A stretch of DNA of 64,000 nt from an uncultured Lachnospiraceae bacterium (GCA_947177165.1 CAMWTP010000002.1:98606-162605); one strand, 5' to 3'. Counted from the stretch's first letter, positions 36,691 to 46,453 are shown. The notes: a model not told the origin generated them from the sequence alone. Numbers and translations are program-made.

Positions 36691-37773
36691 TTACAAACTG
36701 TCCAGGTACGCTTCCCACTCCTGATGAACCCTGTCAGGTGCCAGCTTTTCCGTGATTTTGCAGGCATTCTCGCGCAGCTTTAACTCAAACTCCTTATCCT
36801 CAAAAATGCGACGGAATGCGTCGGCGAGTGCAAAAGCATCCCCAACCGGTACGAGCAGTCCGTTTACGCCATTCTCGATCAGGGCTGCAGGCCCCCCGCA
36901 CGGACAGTCCGTCGCTATAACTGGGATTCCGAGCGCCATCGCCTCCATGATGGAGTTGGGCATTCCCTCTGTATTGGAGGTCAGCGTAAAGATTCTCGCC
37001 TTGCAGATGCGGTCTGCGACATCGCTCACACTTCCCGGAAGCGAGATTCTGTCACGCAGCCCCTTTTCCTCCACGAGCGCCGTGAGCGCTGTCCTGAGTT
37101 CTCCTTCCCCGTAAATCACAAGCTTAACTGCAGGATACTCCTCTGCGATTTTTGCAAAGGCATGAATCAGCATGGCGTGATTTTTGTTCTCGTCAAGCCG
37201 TCCCGCGGCAACGATCAAATCCTCCCGCTCCGCGCTCATTTGGCGATCCAGGAACTGCGGATTCAGGGGATTGGACAAGATCACGCTCTTTCTCCGGACT
37301 GATTTGGGAAAAAATATGCGTGCCCCTTCCGTCTGGAGCACCACCCCGTCCGCAAACCGGAATACAAACTTCGCAATCAACTGCATCAGTCTCCCCTCAT
37401 ACTCCATGGTCGGCTCTCCTCTCACAGAGACTGCCACCTTTGACGGCAGAAATGCCGCTGTCGCCACAGCCATCAGATTATTTTTCCCGAGAAAGGACAG
37501 GATCACATCCGGCTTGTAGGCGTTCCATATCTCACGGAGCACGCTGAACCGGACACAGAAATTCCTGATCCTTCCCCCCTGCAGCAGGGACTCATCCGGC
37601 TCTGAATAGACACGCCGTATTTCCGGCGAAATATGATATTCCTTTTCCAATCGGTACTGGGTCACAAGAATCACATCGTATCTCATCTTATGAAAATACT
37701 CTGCCAGATTCACCATCACCCGCTCAGATCCCCCCTGTTGGAGCGAACTGATAAATAAAGCTATCCTTTTCAT
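36691..37773 (-). CDS. Glycosyltransferase family 4
   Basis: A 360-residue GT-B enzyme. ISSLQQGGSERVMVNLAEYF is the N-terminal Gly-rich motif, VAAGRLDENKNHAMLIHAFA starts the donor domain, and TEGMPNSIMEAMALGIPVIA carries the Ex7E motif. It shares the unusual stretch ATDCPCGG with its neighbour at 37775-38896, pointing to an old tandem duplication. One base separates the two genes. It is the last gene of the long minus-strand run before the terminator at 36629-36661. Donor sugar unknown. Confidence 0.87.
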   Translation of the reverse strand: MKRIALFISSLQQGGSERVMVNLAEYFHKMRYDVILVTQYRLEKEYHISPEIRRVYSEPDESLLQGGRIRNFCVRFSVLREIWNAYKPDVILSFLGKNNLMAVATAAFLPSKVAVSVRGEPTMEYEGRLMQLIAKFVFRFADGVVLQTEGARIFFPKSVRRKSVILSNPLNPQFLDRQMSAEREDLIVAAGRLDENKNHAMLIHAFAKIAEEYPAVKLVIYGEGELRTALTALVEEKGLRDRISLPGSVSDVADRICKARIFTLTSNTEGMPNSIMEAMALGIPVIATDCPCGGPAALIENGVNGLLVPVGDAFALADAFRRIFEDKEFELKLRENACKITEKLAPDRVHQEWEAYLDSL

Positions 37774-37774
37774 A

Positions 37775-38896
37775 CTAGTTTCTTACCTCACCATCGCAGC
37801 CTCCGCTGATCAATGATTCCACATAAGCCTTCCACTGACTGTATATCACCTGTGGATGTACCCACTCTTTAATGCCCTCTGCGCGGCTGCCGGTCTCATC
37901 AGCAAGCTGCGGATCTGACAGCACGCGTCTTATGGCGGCTGCAAGCTCCCCAGCCTTTCCGGGAGAGACCAGTATCCCGCCAAACTGCTCCATCAGCATT
38001 GCGGATCCTCCGCACGGACAGTCAGTCGCAATACACGGAATCCCTAGAGCCATGGCTTCTATCAGCGCATTCGGCATCCCTTCATAGTCGGACGGAAGGA
38101 CAAACAATCCCGCATTGAGAATATCCTTTTCCAGCGTACTGCTCGCTCCCATAAACAATACACGCTCTGTCAGCTGATGACTGCTGCAGTACGCTTCTAG
38201 CTGTTCTTTGGTCCCGTCGCCGCTGTCCTCGCCATAGATCAGAACTTTATACTGCGGAAAATCGCTGCTGATCTGCGAAAATGCCTCCAGCAGGAGCATC
38301 TGATTTTTCTGTTTTGTGATTCGCCCCACCGTGACAATCGTCCGCTCCCTCTGCGCGCTATTGCGGCTCATCTTCACAAAATACTTTTCATCGAGCGGAT
38401 TCCATATCACTCTTGACTTTTTCTGCAGCCGGCCATCGAAAAAACGCTGTGCCGCCGGTGTCTGAAAGACGCAGCCGGCAGCTTTCCGGGCCATGTACCT
38501 GCACTTTCCCGGATAGGGCGCATAATCCTTTTCCGGATCATTCCTGACAGAGATTAAAAGCGGTATCTTCATTCCGGTCAGGCTGTAAGCGCTCCTGAAA
38601 TTCGCTTTTGCACAAAAAGAGATCACGATATCCGGTCTTTCCTCTGCAATGCACTTTCGATAGCGAAATGCCCGGATCAATGCCTTTGCAAGTCTTCCTT
38701 TTGTCTCCTCCCGCTCTGTAAGTCCGACATTCACGCGTCTTACCCGCCGGTCAAGACAATATTCGTTATCGGCCCTCCACAGTGTCGTGACAGCGACATC
38801 ATAACCGTCCTGCGCAAAATAGCGTGACAAAATACTGATGACGTGCTCCGCCCCGCCTTTTCCCATACTGTTCACATGAAATAGTATCTTACTCAT
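37775..38896 (-). CDS. Glycosyltransferase family 4 (paralogue of its neighbour)
   Basis: A 373-residue GT-B enzyme. KILFHVNSMGKGGAEHVI is the N-terminal motif, IVTVGRITKQKNQMLLLEAF the donor-domain entry, and YEGMPNALIEAMALGIPCIA the Ex7E motif, followed by ATDCPCGGSA. The ATG at 38896 overlaps the asnB stop by eight bases. A longer reading begins with TTG inside asnB and is rejected. Strong resemblance to the 36691-37773 product suggests related donor or acceptor. Position directly after asnB repeats the GT4/asnB linkage seen at 23691-26698. Confidence 0.86.
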   Translation of the reverse strand: MSKILFHVNSMGKGGAEHVISILSRYFAQDGYDVAVTTLWRADNEYCLDRRVRRVNVGLTEREETKGRLAKALIRAFRYRKCIAEERPDIVISFCAKANFRSAYSLTGMKIPLLISVRNDPEKDYAPYPGKCRYMARKAAGCVFQTPAAQRFFDGRLQKKSRVIWNPLDEKYFVKMSRNSAQRERTIVTVGRITKQKNQMLLLEAFSQISSDFPQYKVLIYGEDSGDGTKEQLEAYCSSHQLTERVLFMGASSTLEKDILNAGLFVLPSDYEGMPNALIEAMALGIPCIATDCPCGGSAMLMEQFGGILVSPGKAGELAAAIRRVLSDPQLADETGSRAEGIKEWVHPQVIYSQWKAYVESLISGGCDGEVRN

Positions 38897-40754
38897 ACTC
38901 CTGATACCAGCACTGGAACACAAACAGCGCCCATATCATTCTTGAATAATTGGCACCCGTTCCGGAACCAGCGTCTCCTCTCTCCATATACTGTCTGACA
39001 AACGCCTCCGTATACTCTGCATCAAAAAGCCCTTGCCTGCGCAGAAATGAACCCTGTGTCATATCGAGCAGCCTTTCTTTTAATGGCCCCCGCAGCCACC
39101 GGTCCAACGGCACGCCGAATCCCTTTTTAGGACGTTCCAGCAGCGCCTTCGGAATATAATCATACGCGACATCCTTCAGGATACGCTTCTTATTTCCTGC
39201 ATGGTATTTGAACACATGCGGAATACTGAACGCAAACTCCATGATCTCCGTATCGAGAATCGGACACCTTGTCTCGAGCGAATATTTCATGGCAGCCCTG
39301 TCGATCTTGCACAGGATATCACCTGGCAGATACGTGTCCATATCCAGCAGCATTCTGCGCTCCTGCCAGCTGCGCTCATGGTACTTTGACTCCATATGGT
39401 CGTAAAAGCACGGAAGACCTCCGCCCCCTGCCATGTTCTGCGCCGCCTCCAGATAATTGACCGATAACATCTGCGTCTTTGTCTCTTTGTACCGGTTTCT
39501 CGATATTGTGCGCACCTTGAACGGATAGTGTTTTTCCAGCCCGCCAATCTTACCTGCCGCATGCGCAATGCCGCCAAGCCAGTCCAGCTTCTGCGCCTGC
39601 GCCACCTTCTCATAGATATTGTAGCCGCAAAAAAACTCGTCGCCGCCGTCACCCGAGAGCGCCACCGTCACATCCCTTCCCGCCAGCTCCGACACAAGCA
39701 TCGTGGGTATCTGGGAGCTGTCCGCAAAGGGCTGGTCAAAATATTTCGGTATGCTGTCCACAAGCCGCAGCATATCGGACTCATCAATATAGAGCTCTGT
39801 ATGAGCTGTCCCCAGATACGCTGCAATCTGTCCCGCAAACTGCGCCTCATCATATTTTTTATCGTGAAATCCGATAGAAAAGGTTTTTACCGGTTCGGAG
39901 GAACAGGACTGGGCAACGGCCGTGACGAGAGAGGAGTCGTATCCTCCGCTCAGAAACGTTCCCAGCGGCACATCCGCAATCATTCTCTGGCGGACTGCCT
40001 TTTCCAGACTCTTTTTCAACTGTGCTTTCGCCTCGTCGTAGTTTTTCGGTCCGGTTCCTTTTTTTCTGTGGTACACCTTGCTGATATCCCAATACTGATA
40101 CGTCCGGATCTGTCCTTTTGCAAATTTCAGCACACTCCCCGGTTCGAGCTGCCAGACATTCTGGAAAATACTTTCCGGCGCTTTCACATACTGCTGATAG
40201 AGATATCTGCCCAGGATATCCCTGTTAATCTTTTTCGGGAATCCCGGGTACTCCATGATCGGTTTCAGTTCAGAGGCAAACACCAGATTCCCATCCTCGT
40301 ACCAGTAATATAACGGTTTCTTTCCAATCCGGTCCCTGACCAGATAGAAATCCCCTGTATCCGCATCATACAGGGCAATCGCAAACATGCCATGAAATTT
40401 CTCGACACATTTGATTCCCCACTTTAAGTACGCCGCTATAATGACCTCCGTGTCGCAGGATGAGCGGAACGGATACTCCGCAATCTCCTTCCTCAACTCC
40501 AGAAAATTATAAATCTCACCATTGTATACAAGCGATACCCTGCCGTCAGCAGAGTGCATGGGCTGATGCCCCATCGGTGACAAATCCTGTATGGACAGTC
40601 TGCGCTGCGCCAGTCCCAGCTGGTATCCGTCTTTTATGGCACATACCTCCGCCCCGCTGTCGTCGGGTCCCCTGTGATACATGGTATCATTCATTTTCCC
40701 AAGCTGCTCCGGCGCAATGCTTTTTCGCGATATATACCCGCATATTCCGCACAT
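38889..40754 (-). CDS. asnB: Asparagine-synthetase-like glutamine amidotransferase (third paralogue)
   Basis: A 621-residue AsnB-type enzyme: glutaminase MCGICGYIS with Cys2, YHRGPDDSG and YNGEIYNFLE; synthetase PP-loop FLSGGYDSS and LSGDGGDEFFCGYN. It is the closest relative in the window of the 23691-25550 product. GGGAGG lies nine bases before the start. It is flanked on both sides by GT4 genes and shares a transcription unit with the UDP-HexNAc 4-epimerase and 6-dehydrogenase genes, so amidating an N-acetylhexosaminuronic acid, as WbpS is thought to do in P. aeruginosa O6, is an attractive role (inference). Confidence 0.87.
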   Translation of the reverse strand: MCGICGYISRKSIAPEQLGKMNDTMYHRGPDDSGAEVCAIKDGYQLGLAQRRLSIQDLSPMGHQPMHSADGRVSLVYNGEIYNFLELRKEIAEYPFRSSCDTEVIIAAYLKWGIKCVEKFHGMFAIALYDADTGDFYLVRDRIGKKPLYYWYEDGNLVFASELKPIMEYPGFPKKINRDILGRYLYQQYVKAPESIFQNVWQLEPGSVLKFAKGQIRTYQYWDISKVYHRKKGTGPKNYDEAKAQLKKSLEKAVRQRMIADVPLGTFLSGGYDSSLVTAVAQSCSSEPVKTFSIGFHDKKYDEAQFAGQIAAYLGTAHTELYIDESDMLRLVDSIPKYFDQPFADSSQIPTMLVSELAGRDVTVALSGDGGDEFFCGYNIYEKVAQAQKLDWLGGIAHAAGKIGGLEKHYPFKVRTISRNRYKETKTQMLSVNYLEAAQNMAGGGGLPCFYDHMESKYHERSWQERRMLLDMDTYLPGDILCKIDRAAMKYSLETRCPILDTEIMEFAFSIPHVFKYHAGNKKRILKDVAYDYIPKALLERPKKGFGVPLDRWLRGPLKERLLDMTQGSFLRRQGLFDAEYTEAFVRQYMERGDAGSGTGANYSRMIWALFVFQCWYQEYE

Positions 40755-40769
40755 TCCCTGTCACCTCCC

Positions 40770-41978
40770 TCACGTCTCGATCAGATGGATTACCGCCTGT
40801 CTATACTTTTCTGCAGAGAAATCACCCGCGCGTTTCTCTGCCTTCCGGCTGTAATTTTGATAAAGCTCCTGATTCTGCAGAAGCTCCACAATCGCTCCCG
40901 CAAGCTTTTCCTCCGCATCCTCCAGGCAGATTCTTCCGCCTTCGAGCTGAACCTGCAGATTTTTTTCCGGCGACAGGACTGGTGTCAGAACTCCGTAATC
41001 GGCATACTGGACATCATGATTATTCTGTGCCTGCTGCCAGTCCCCATGCAAAATCTCCGCAGGTCCGGATTTGCAGTTTACCGAGACAACCACAAGCCCT
41101 GATGCCAATGCCTCCACAAGCGCATTGGGCAGTCCTTCGCTGATGGAGGACAATACATACACACTGCCCGCCGCTAAAAACGGAAACGGGTTTTTCTGTG
41201 TTCCGGTAAATGTCACCTTCGGCAGGAGCTTCAACTCTGCCGCCAGCGCTCTATACTCATCAAAACTTCCTTCCCCGACAATCACCAGCCTTGTGTCCGG
41301 CATCTGTTCCTGCACGCGCTTAAAAGCCTTGATCAGATGCCAGAATCCCTTCACGTCGTCCTCCCTGCCCATGGAGACGATAATCTGTTCCCCGGCAGAA
41401 AAGATTTCCCTGTATGCCTCCGGAAGTTCCCCGGTCATCTTCTGCCGGATCTCCCCGAGATCGCAGGGGTTCCAAACAGAATGTATGTTTTGTGTGTGAT
41501 AGCGTTCCTTCACTTCCTCCGCCATCGCCCTGGAACAGCATATGACATGATCCGTCCTTCTTATAATCAGATTCATATAATATCTGCTGCCGATTTCCCC
41601 AAACGAATGACAGGCCGTTATCTTCTTTACATGCTTCGCTCCCAGCGCGTTCACCATGTTCGCCGTCTGCCCGAAACTATAGGCAGCATCAATATCCAGT
41701 TCTCTCTGCAGCCTGGACAGCTTCCTCGCACGCCGCAGCAAATTGACAGCCTTTCCCAGCTTCCCCTGCACCACTCCCAGATTGAGGTCAATCAGGCGTA
41801 TCCCCGACACATCATAAAACAAATCTTTTCTGGTAAACACCACCAGGTAAACATCATACACGTCCGCCAGGAGCCGTGCCGTGAGCACACAGATCCGCTC
41901 AAAACCGCCCTGATGGAGCATGGGGGTAATCAGCATAATGCGCTTTTTGTCCCTGTTTTTATCTGTCCTCTTTTCCAA
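40770..41978 (-). CDS. Glycosyltransferase family 4, probable TTG start
   Basis: A 402-residue GT-B enzyme. IMLITPMLHQGGFERICVLT is the N-terminal motif, VSMGREDDVKGFWHLIKAF starts the donor domain and SEGLPNALVEALASGLVVV has the Ex7E motif. No in-frame ATG has a ribosome site; TTG at 41978 lies seven bases after GGGGAG and just past the stop of the preceding gene, so I take it as the start. It is followed by asnB after 15 bases. Specificity cannot be read from sequence. Confidence 0.82.
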   Translation of the reverse strand: MEKRTDKNRDKKRIMLITPMLHQGGFERICVLTARLLADVYDVYLVVFTRKDLFYDVSGIRLIDLNLGVVQGKLGKAVNLLRRARKLSRLQRELDIDAAYSFGQTANMVNALGAKHVKKITACHSFGEIGSRYYMNLIIRRTDHVICCSRAMAEEVKERYHTQNIHSVWNPCDLGEIRQKMTGELPEAYREIFSAGEQIIVSMGREDDVKGFWHLIKAFKRVQEQMPDTRLVIVGEGSFDEYRALAAELKLLPKVTFTGTQKNPFPFLAAGSVYVLSSISEGLPNALVEALASGLVVVSVNCKSGPAEILHGDWQQAQNNHDVQYADYGVLTPVLSPEKNLQVQLEGGRICLEDAEEKLAGAIVELLQNQELYQNYSRKAEKRAGDFSAEKYRQAVIHLIET

Positions 41979-41997
41979 ACTGTCTACTCCCCTTTGG

Positions 41998-43140
41998 TCA
42001 GCACACCGTTGTAACCCCCGGCGGATTCTTCCCACTGATATAAAACGCTTCCATTTTCAAAGCCAGTCTGTGCACATCAAAATCTTTCCCGGCAATGATT
42101 TCCTGCATATCCTTTCGTTCCAGTGCGGTCTTTGCATTTCTCATAATCTCGCCCGCCCAGTTTGCAGTCGGTTCTCTGATGCTCTTGTAAGTCACAAGAT
42201 CTGTCAGCGCCCCCTCGCGCGTAACCTGATCAGAGACAAGACAGCGAAGTCCCGACGCCTGCGCCTCAATGACACTTCCGGGCAATCCCTCAAAGGTAGA
42301 TGGAAAAACGAAATAATCAAACGCCTGATAGTACCGCTCCACATCAAAGTGATTCCCCAGAAAGAGCACCTTATCCATAAGTCCCAGCGCCATTACTTTC
42401 GCTTTGATCTGGTCCTCCAGCTCTCCCTTGCCGATCATCACCAGCGCGGCATCATCACGCATTTTGCACAGCTCCGCAAAAATATCAACCAAGTAACAAT
42501 GGTTTTTCATAAAACCAAATCTGCCCACATGGCCGATCACAAACCGCCCTGCAATTCCGAGCTCTTCCCGCACCTGCTGCCGCACCGCGGGATCATACAC
42601 AAAGCGCTGTGTGTCAATCGCGTTGGGAATCGTCCACACGTTTCCCAGCGCAATCCACCGCCTTCCATAGACAGCCGCAGCCGCCTCGGCAGAGCAGGCA
42701 AAGCAATAGTCAGCCCTGTATTTTAGCGGATAGCGGATCACTCTCGTCACCAATCCCTTCACGCCCTGGTCAACACCCGCGCTTCTGGCGTGGGCAATCG
42801 TCACCGGGATTCCTGCCCGCTTCGCAATCGGAAGGTAAATCGCGGCAGTGCTTGTCATATGCCCATGCACCGCTGCATATTCCCTGTGTTCCCGGAAAAA
42901 ATTCCGCAGCGCTTTTTTGTAAGACAATATATTGTACACCTTAAAGCGCGGGACACTGTATATCCTGCCGCCCAGCCTGCGGATCTCCTCACTATACTGT
43001 CCTTCCTTGTCTGTGTGCACGAGAAAATCAAACTGCACCTTATCCCTGTCCAGCGCCTTGTATAGCTCCATCACTCTGCTCTCCGCACCGCCGAGATTCG
43101 TTGTGCCAAGCACATTCAGTACCCTCACCGGATTTGTCAT
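41998..43140 (-). CDS. Glycosyltransferase family 4 (EpsF-like)
   Basis: A 380-residue GT-B enzyme. VLNVLGTTNLGGAESRVMEL is the N-terminal motif common to EpsF-like enzymes; FDFLVHTDKEGQYSEEI and VHGHMTSTAAIYLP follow. The donor domain begins at IGHVGRFGFMKNHCYLVDIF, and the Ex7E motif is in FEGLPGSVIEAQASG. Its start overlaps the stop of the DUF2334 gene by four bases, and GGAGGAG lies four bases upstream. EpsF family members add sugars to lipid-linked EPS intermediates. Confidence 0.87.
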   Translation of the reverse strand: MTNPVRVLNVLGTTNLGGAESRVMELYKALDRDKVQFDFLVHTDKEGQYSEEIRRLGGRIYSVPRFKVYNILSYKKALRNFFREHREYAAVHGHMTSTAAIYLPIAKRAGIPVTIAHARSAGVDQGVKGLVTRVIRYPLKYRADYCFACSAEAAAAVYGRRWIALGNVWTIPNAIDTQRFVYDPAVRQQVREELGIAGRFVIGHVGRFGFMKNHCYLVDIFAELCKMRDDAALVMIGKGELEDQIKAKVMALGLMDKVLFLGNHFDVERYYQAFDYFVFPSTFEGLPGSVIEAQASGLRCLVSDQVTREGALTDLVTYKSIREPTANWAGEIMRNAKTALERKDMQEIIAGKDFDVHRLALKMEAFYISGKNPPGVTTVC

Positions 43141-43901
43141 ACTGCTCCTCCACGCACTCTGGCCTTTGCTGCAACCAGTGCAAACTTCACGACTGCCATC
43201 ACATACTCCTTCATATTCCCGAACACTCCGCGCCTTCTGGGTTTTACCTGCAGCAGCTCTGTGTAGGATACCAGCCTGTCACGACAGTCAGCAAAGAGCT
43301 GTTCATACCGGGCAAAGTCCTTGTCACACATCATGTTTGTATGGACAACAAACGTCGTAAATCCGTCTCTTTTTTGATTTTTCAGGACACTGCCCTGTCT
43401 GTAGGAAATCGGATAAAATGTCATGCCCCATCTGGTGTACGGGGAATCACCGAAGCCGTCTGTCATCCTGCAAAATCCCAGTTTTTTCAACGCTTTGACC
43501 GTATCGCGGTCAAAAGAATGCGCTGGCGCCATGAAAAGATCGGTCCTGATACCGTGATCCGATAAAATCTTTTTCCCGCGCTGCAGTGCCCTGTACTGAT
43601 TGTCATACCCTGTCCCGGCAAACTCCGAGAGACGGTTCAGGGGAAAACAGCCCATCCTCTTCGTCCGGTAACAGTGCGTCACGCCATGCTGTGCGACACA
43701 CCAGCCATCCTCCGCAAGCTGCCTTACATAACCCCAGAAATCCCCTGCCGGCTCATCGATATGAAGATTTGCGTCCTGATTGTCGGGCACCACCCCTATG
43801 AGGGGTTTGATCTGATACTGGTCACAGAGCTCCTTGAACCGCAGGAACTTTGCCCAGTCCATATCCGGTGTGATGTCGTCCATTCTAATCGCTATTCTCA
43901 T
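43137..43901 (-). CDS. DUF2334 polysaccharide-deacetylase-like protein
   Basis: A 254-residue protein of the carbohydrate esterase 4-like DUF2334 group. RIAIRMDDITPDMDW has the Asp-Asp metal/catalytic pair, AQHGVTHCY supplies His residues in the expected metal-binding position, and FMAPAHSFD is the later conserved motif. This suggests metal-dependent removal of an N- or O-acetyl group from a sugar. No signal peptide is present, so it probably acts on a cytoplasmic or lipid-linked intermediate. The start ATG at 43901 has GGGGGAG seven bases upstream; an ATG two codons earlier is too close to it. It is coupled to the GT4 gene that follows. Confidence 0.82.
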   Translation of the reverse strand: MRIAIRMDDITPDMDWAKFLRFKELCDQYQIKPLIGVVPDNQDANLHIDEPAGDFWGYVRQLAEDGWCVAQHGVTHCYRTKRMGCFPLNRLSEFAGTGYDNQYRALQRGKKILSDHGIRTDLFMAPAHSFDRDTVKALKKLGFCRMTDGFGDSPYTRWGMTFYPISYRQGSVLKNQKRDGFTTFVVHTNMMCDKDFARYEQLFADCRDRLVSYTELLQVKPRRRGVFGNMKEYVMAVVKFALVAAKARVRGGAV

Positions 43902-43938
43902 ACACATACTCCCCCGGGAACGCTGCCCTTTACAACTT

Positions 43939-43959
43939 ATGCTGCGTCTTTTGCAGCAT
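43939..43959. other. Short inverted repeat between the epimerase and DUF2334 genes
   Basis: ATGCTGC (43939-43945) and GCAGCAT (43953-43959) form a seven-base stem. No T run follows on the minus strand, so this is more likely an intercistronic stem-loop than a terminator. It fills most of the 64-base gap. Confidence 0.4.
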
Positions 43960-43965
43960 TCGTGT

Positions 43966-44952
43966 TCATAGGTTATTTTTGTACCAGTCTATGGCAAGCG
44001 CAATCCCCTGCTCAAAATCATACTCCGGCTGATACCCCAGCAGCTCCTTTGCCTTTGAGATATCCGCATTGGAATGCTTGATATCACCCGCGCGGTCCGG
44101 TCCGAAATGCGGTTCAACCTCCCTGCCCAGCGCCCTGCAGAGATCATAATAAATGTCAATCAGGTACTCTCTCCCGCCGTAGGCAATGTTAAATGCCTGT
44201 CCTGCCGCCTCGCCCGGCGCCAGACATGCTTTCAGATTCGCCTCGATGACATTGTCAATATACGTAAAATCCCTCGACTGTTTCCCGTCCCCGTTGATTG
44301 TCGGCACTTCACCGTTGAGCAGCTGCCTGATAAATTTCGGAATTACCGCCGCATAGGCACCATTCGGGTCCTGCCTGCGCCCAAACACATTGAAATACCG
44401 AAGCCCGTAGGTGTCAAGATCGTAAAGCTTCTTGTACAGCCTGCCGTACTCCTCATTTGTGCGCTTTGTCAGTGCATAGGGTGACAACAGACTGCCCTCC
44501 TGTCCCTCCTTCTTGGGAAGAACCGGGTGATCCCCATAGACAGAAGAGCTCGACGCATACACAAACTTTCTCACGCCATTCTGCCTTGCCGCCTCCATCA
44601 TGTTGAGCGTCCCCATGATATTGTTCTGCTCATAGAATAACGGCATCTCAATACTCCTGGGAACAGACCCCCACGCTGCCTGATTCAGGACATAATGCAC
44701 TCCCTCGCACGCTCTCATACAGGTATCCAAATCCTTGATATCCCCCTTGATGAATGTATAATTTGGCCTGTCCATGAACATTTGTACATTCTCTTCCCTG
44801 CCCGTGGAGAGATCATCGAGACATCTCACCTGATATCCCATGTCCGTCAGCGCCTCGCACAGATTCGAGCCAATAAACCCGGCTCCGCCTGTCACGAGAA
44901 ATACACTGTCCGCATCAAACGTTAAATCCTTATACCCCATATCGTCAACCAT
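43966..44952 (-). CDS. UDP-N-acetylhexosamine 4-epimerase (WbpP/TviC-like)
   Basis: A 328-residue extended SDR enzyme. FLVTGGAGFIGSNLCEAL is the NAD-binding motif. ASSSSVYGDHPVLPKKE supplies the catalytic Ser region, and Tyr159 and Lys163 form the YxxxK pair in SPYALTK. The N-terminal extension before the Rossmann fold and the GDHP segment are typical of WbpP/TviC, which interconvert UDP-GlcNAc(A) and UDP-GalNAc(A). The matching dehydrogenase is at 47081-48397. The start is uncertain: an ATG at 44940 is also possible. The usual partner reactions give UDP-GalNAcA. Confidence 0.85.
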   Translation of the reverse strand: MVDDMGYKDLTFDADSVFLVTGGAGFIGSNLCEALTDMGYQVRCLDDLSTGREENVQMFMDRPNYTFIKGDIKDLDTCMRACEGVHYVLNQAAWGSVPRSIEMPLFYEQNNIMGTLNMMEAARQNGVRKFVYASSSSVYGDHPVLPKKEGQEGSLLSPYALTKRTNEEYGRLYKKLYDLDTYGLRYFNVFGRRQDPNGAYAAVIPKFIRQLLNGEVPTINGDGKQSRDFTYIDNVIEANLKACLAPGEAAGQAFNIAYGGREYLIDIYYDLCRALGREVEPHFGPDRAGDIKHSNADISKAKELLGYQPEYDFEQGIALAIDWYKNNL

Positions 44953-44998
44953 GCCTTTCTGCTAAAATTTCCTATCAACAGTTTTTTATAACCATTCC

Positions 44999-46453
44999 TT
45001 AATCTGTGTGTTCTGCGGACTTCGAAATTCTCATCGCCCTGATTTCCCTGAGCTCTAAAAAGCCCGCCATGTAAAACAGTGGGAAATTGTATATCATATA
45101 TCTGGAGATACACTGGATCATCAGTGCCGTCGCGCAGACATTTCCCACAATTGTGACCAGCACAACTGCCATGAAGGGCGCTGCTATGCTCTTTGGATTC
45201 TTTTTCCAGAGCCAGATCGTCAATACGACAGCCACAATATAGATCAATATGGTGTACCACGCAAGTATCGGAAGCTCAATGGCCACTGTCCGGATAAAGC
45301 CCAGCGCAATGATATTGATATAGTTCGACACATACCTGCCTATTACCCGCGGCATCAGCAGCGCAGAAAGCTCCTCGGCGATCTTGTCGACCTCGATCAT
45401 AAGCTCCTGAAAACGATCCGTGTAGATTCCCTGGGTTTTTCCGATATACGTCTTGGCTGTCTCCCCAAAATAAGTAAAATTCAGTTCGTCATGACACTCT
45501 TCGTGGTACTTCGCCTTCGCCAGAATCCCTGACGGCGCATCCGTGTAATTCATATCGTTCACATCTGCTGCGTCGTACATCTCATAAAAAAGCTCCCGCA
45601 GCGAATCGTCCTCAATCGCTTCGCCGTCTTCCCTGTCCGCCACATAGAGCACATTTGCAAAGGACATCGCCTTGCCCGATATATTGTCCACGAACAGCCC
45701 TTGTTCCAGGTAGTTGTACACATGGATCACAGCGCTCCTCGCCGCGAATACGATAACAAATGCTGCCAGGACTGCCAGCAATCCCTGTTTCCAAATCATT
45801 TCCGCCAGCGCAAACGCGTTTCTTGTCTCACCTGTTGCGCGGACAGCATTCCTCACCGTCAGAACAAATGCCGCCAGAAACCACACGACAAACAGCACCA
45901 TCATCTGACCGCGGATCAGCGTCAACAGCCAGAACAGGGCGAGTGTCCGGAAACTCTTTCTGCTGACAGGCTTTCCGTCCCACATCATATCCAGCAGGCT
46001 CATAAAAGCGATCGGATACAAAGAATACGAAATCCCCTCTGTCATCAGCGCATTCGTCAGAAGCAGATGCGTGCGGGACAGCACTGGCGTCATGATATGC
46101 GGCATCAGCAAAATCCCCGCAAATAAAAACGCTTCCGGCGCACTCAGTCCCAGACGCCTGCGCAAAAAGACAATGACAGCTGTGTTTGCCACAACTGCCA
46201 ACAGGTTTTGCAGCGCAATAATAATCTGAAAATGATTTTCAGGTGACAAAAATCGCACAAACTGAATCAGCAGCGCATAGACCGGCTCCCGCATGATCAT
46301 CTGGTGCTCATACTGATACGTATCGCCGACATAGATTGGCTCCCCAGTAAAATACAGGACGCCAAAAAAGACTGCGAACACCGCAAACACCCCGAAATAT
46401 ATAACATTCTCCCTGTTGACGCTCAATCGCCTCATCCTATCAATTCTTTTCAT
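44999..46453 (-). CDS. Polytopic membrane protein, GT-C-like
   Basis: A 484-residue protein with about ten helices. The first outer loop, after FAVFAVFFGVLYFTG, reads EPIYVGDTYQYEHQMIM. A later soluble loop of about 90 residues (near 245-335) lies between helices, and a short basic tail ends it. No close family is recognised. The acidic first loop and the setting make an extracytoplasmic glycosyltransferase plausible, but a polymerase is possible as well. It overlaps the methyltransferase gene by 14 bases. Confidence 0.7.
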   Translation of the reverse strand: MKRIDRMRRLSVNRENVIYFGVFAVFAVFFGVLYFTGEPIYVGDTYQYEHQMIMREPVYALLIQFVRFLSPENHFQIIIALQNLLAVVANTAVIVFLRRRLGLSAPEAFLFAGILLMPHIMTPVLSRTHLLLTNALMTEGISYSLYPIAFMSLLDMMWDGKPVSRKSFRTLALFWLLTLIRGQMMVLFVVWFLAAFVLTVRNAVRATGETRNAFALAEMIWKQGLLAVLAAFVIVFAARSAVIHVYNYLEQGLFVDNISGKAMSFANVLYVADREDGEAIEDDSLRELFYEMYDAADVNDMNYTDAPSGILAKAKYHEECHDELNFTYFGETAKTYIGKTQGIYTDRFQELMIEVDKIAEELSALLMPRVIGRYVSNYINIIALGFIRTVAIELPILAWYTILIYIVAVVLTIWLWKKNPKSIAAPFMAVVLVTIVGNVCATALMIQCISRYMIYNFPLFYMAGFLELREIRAMRISKSAEHTD

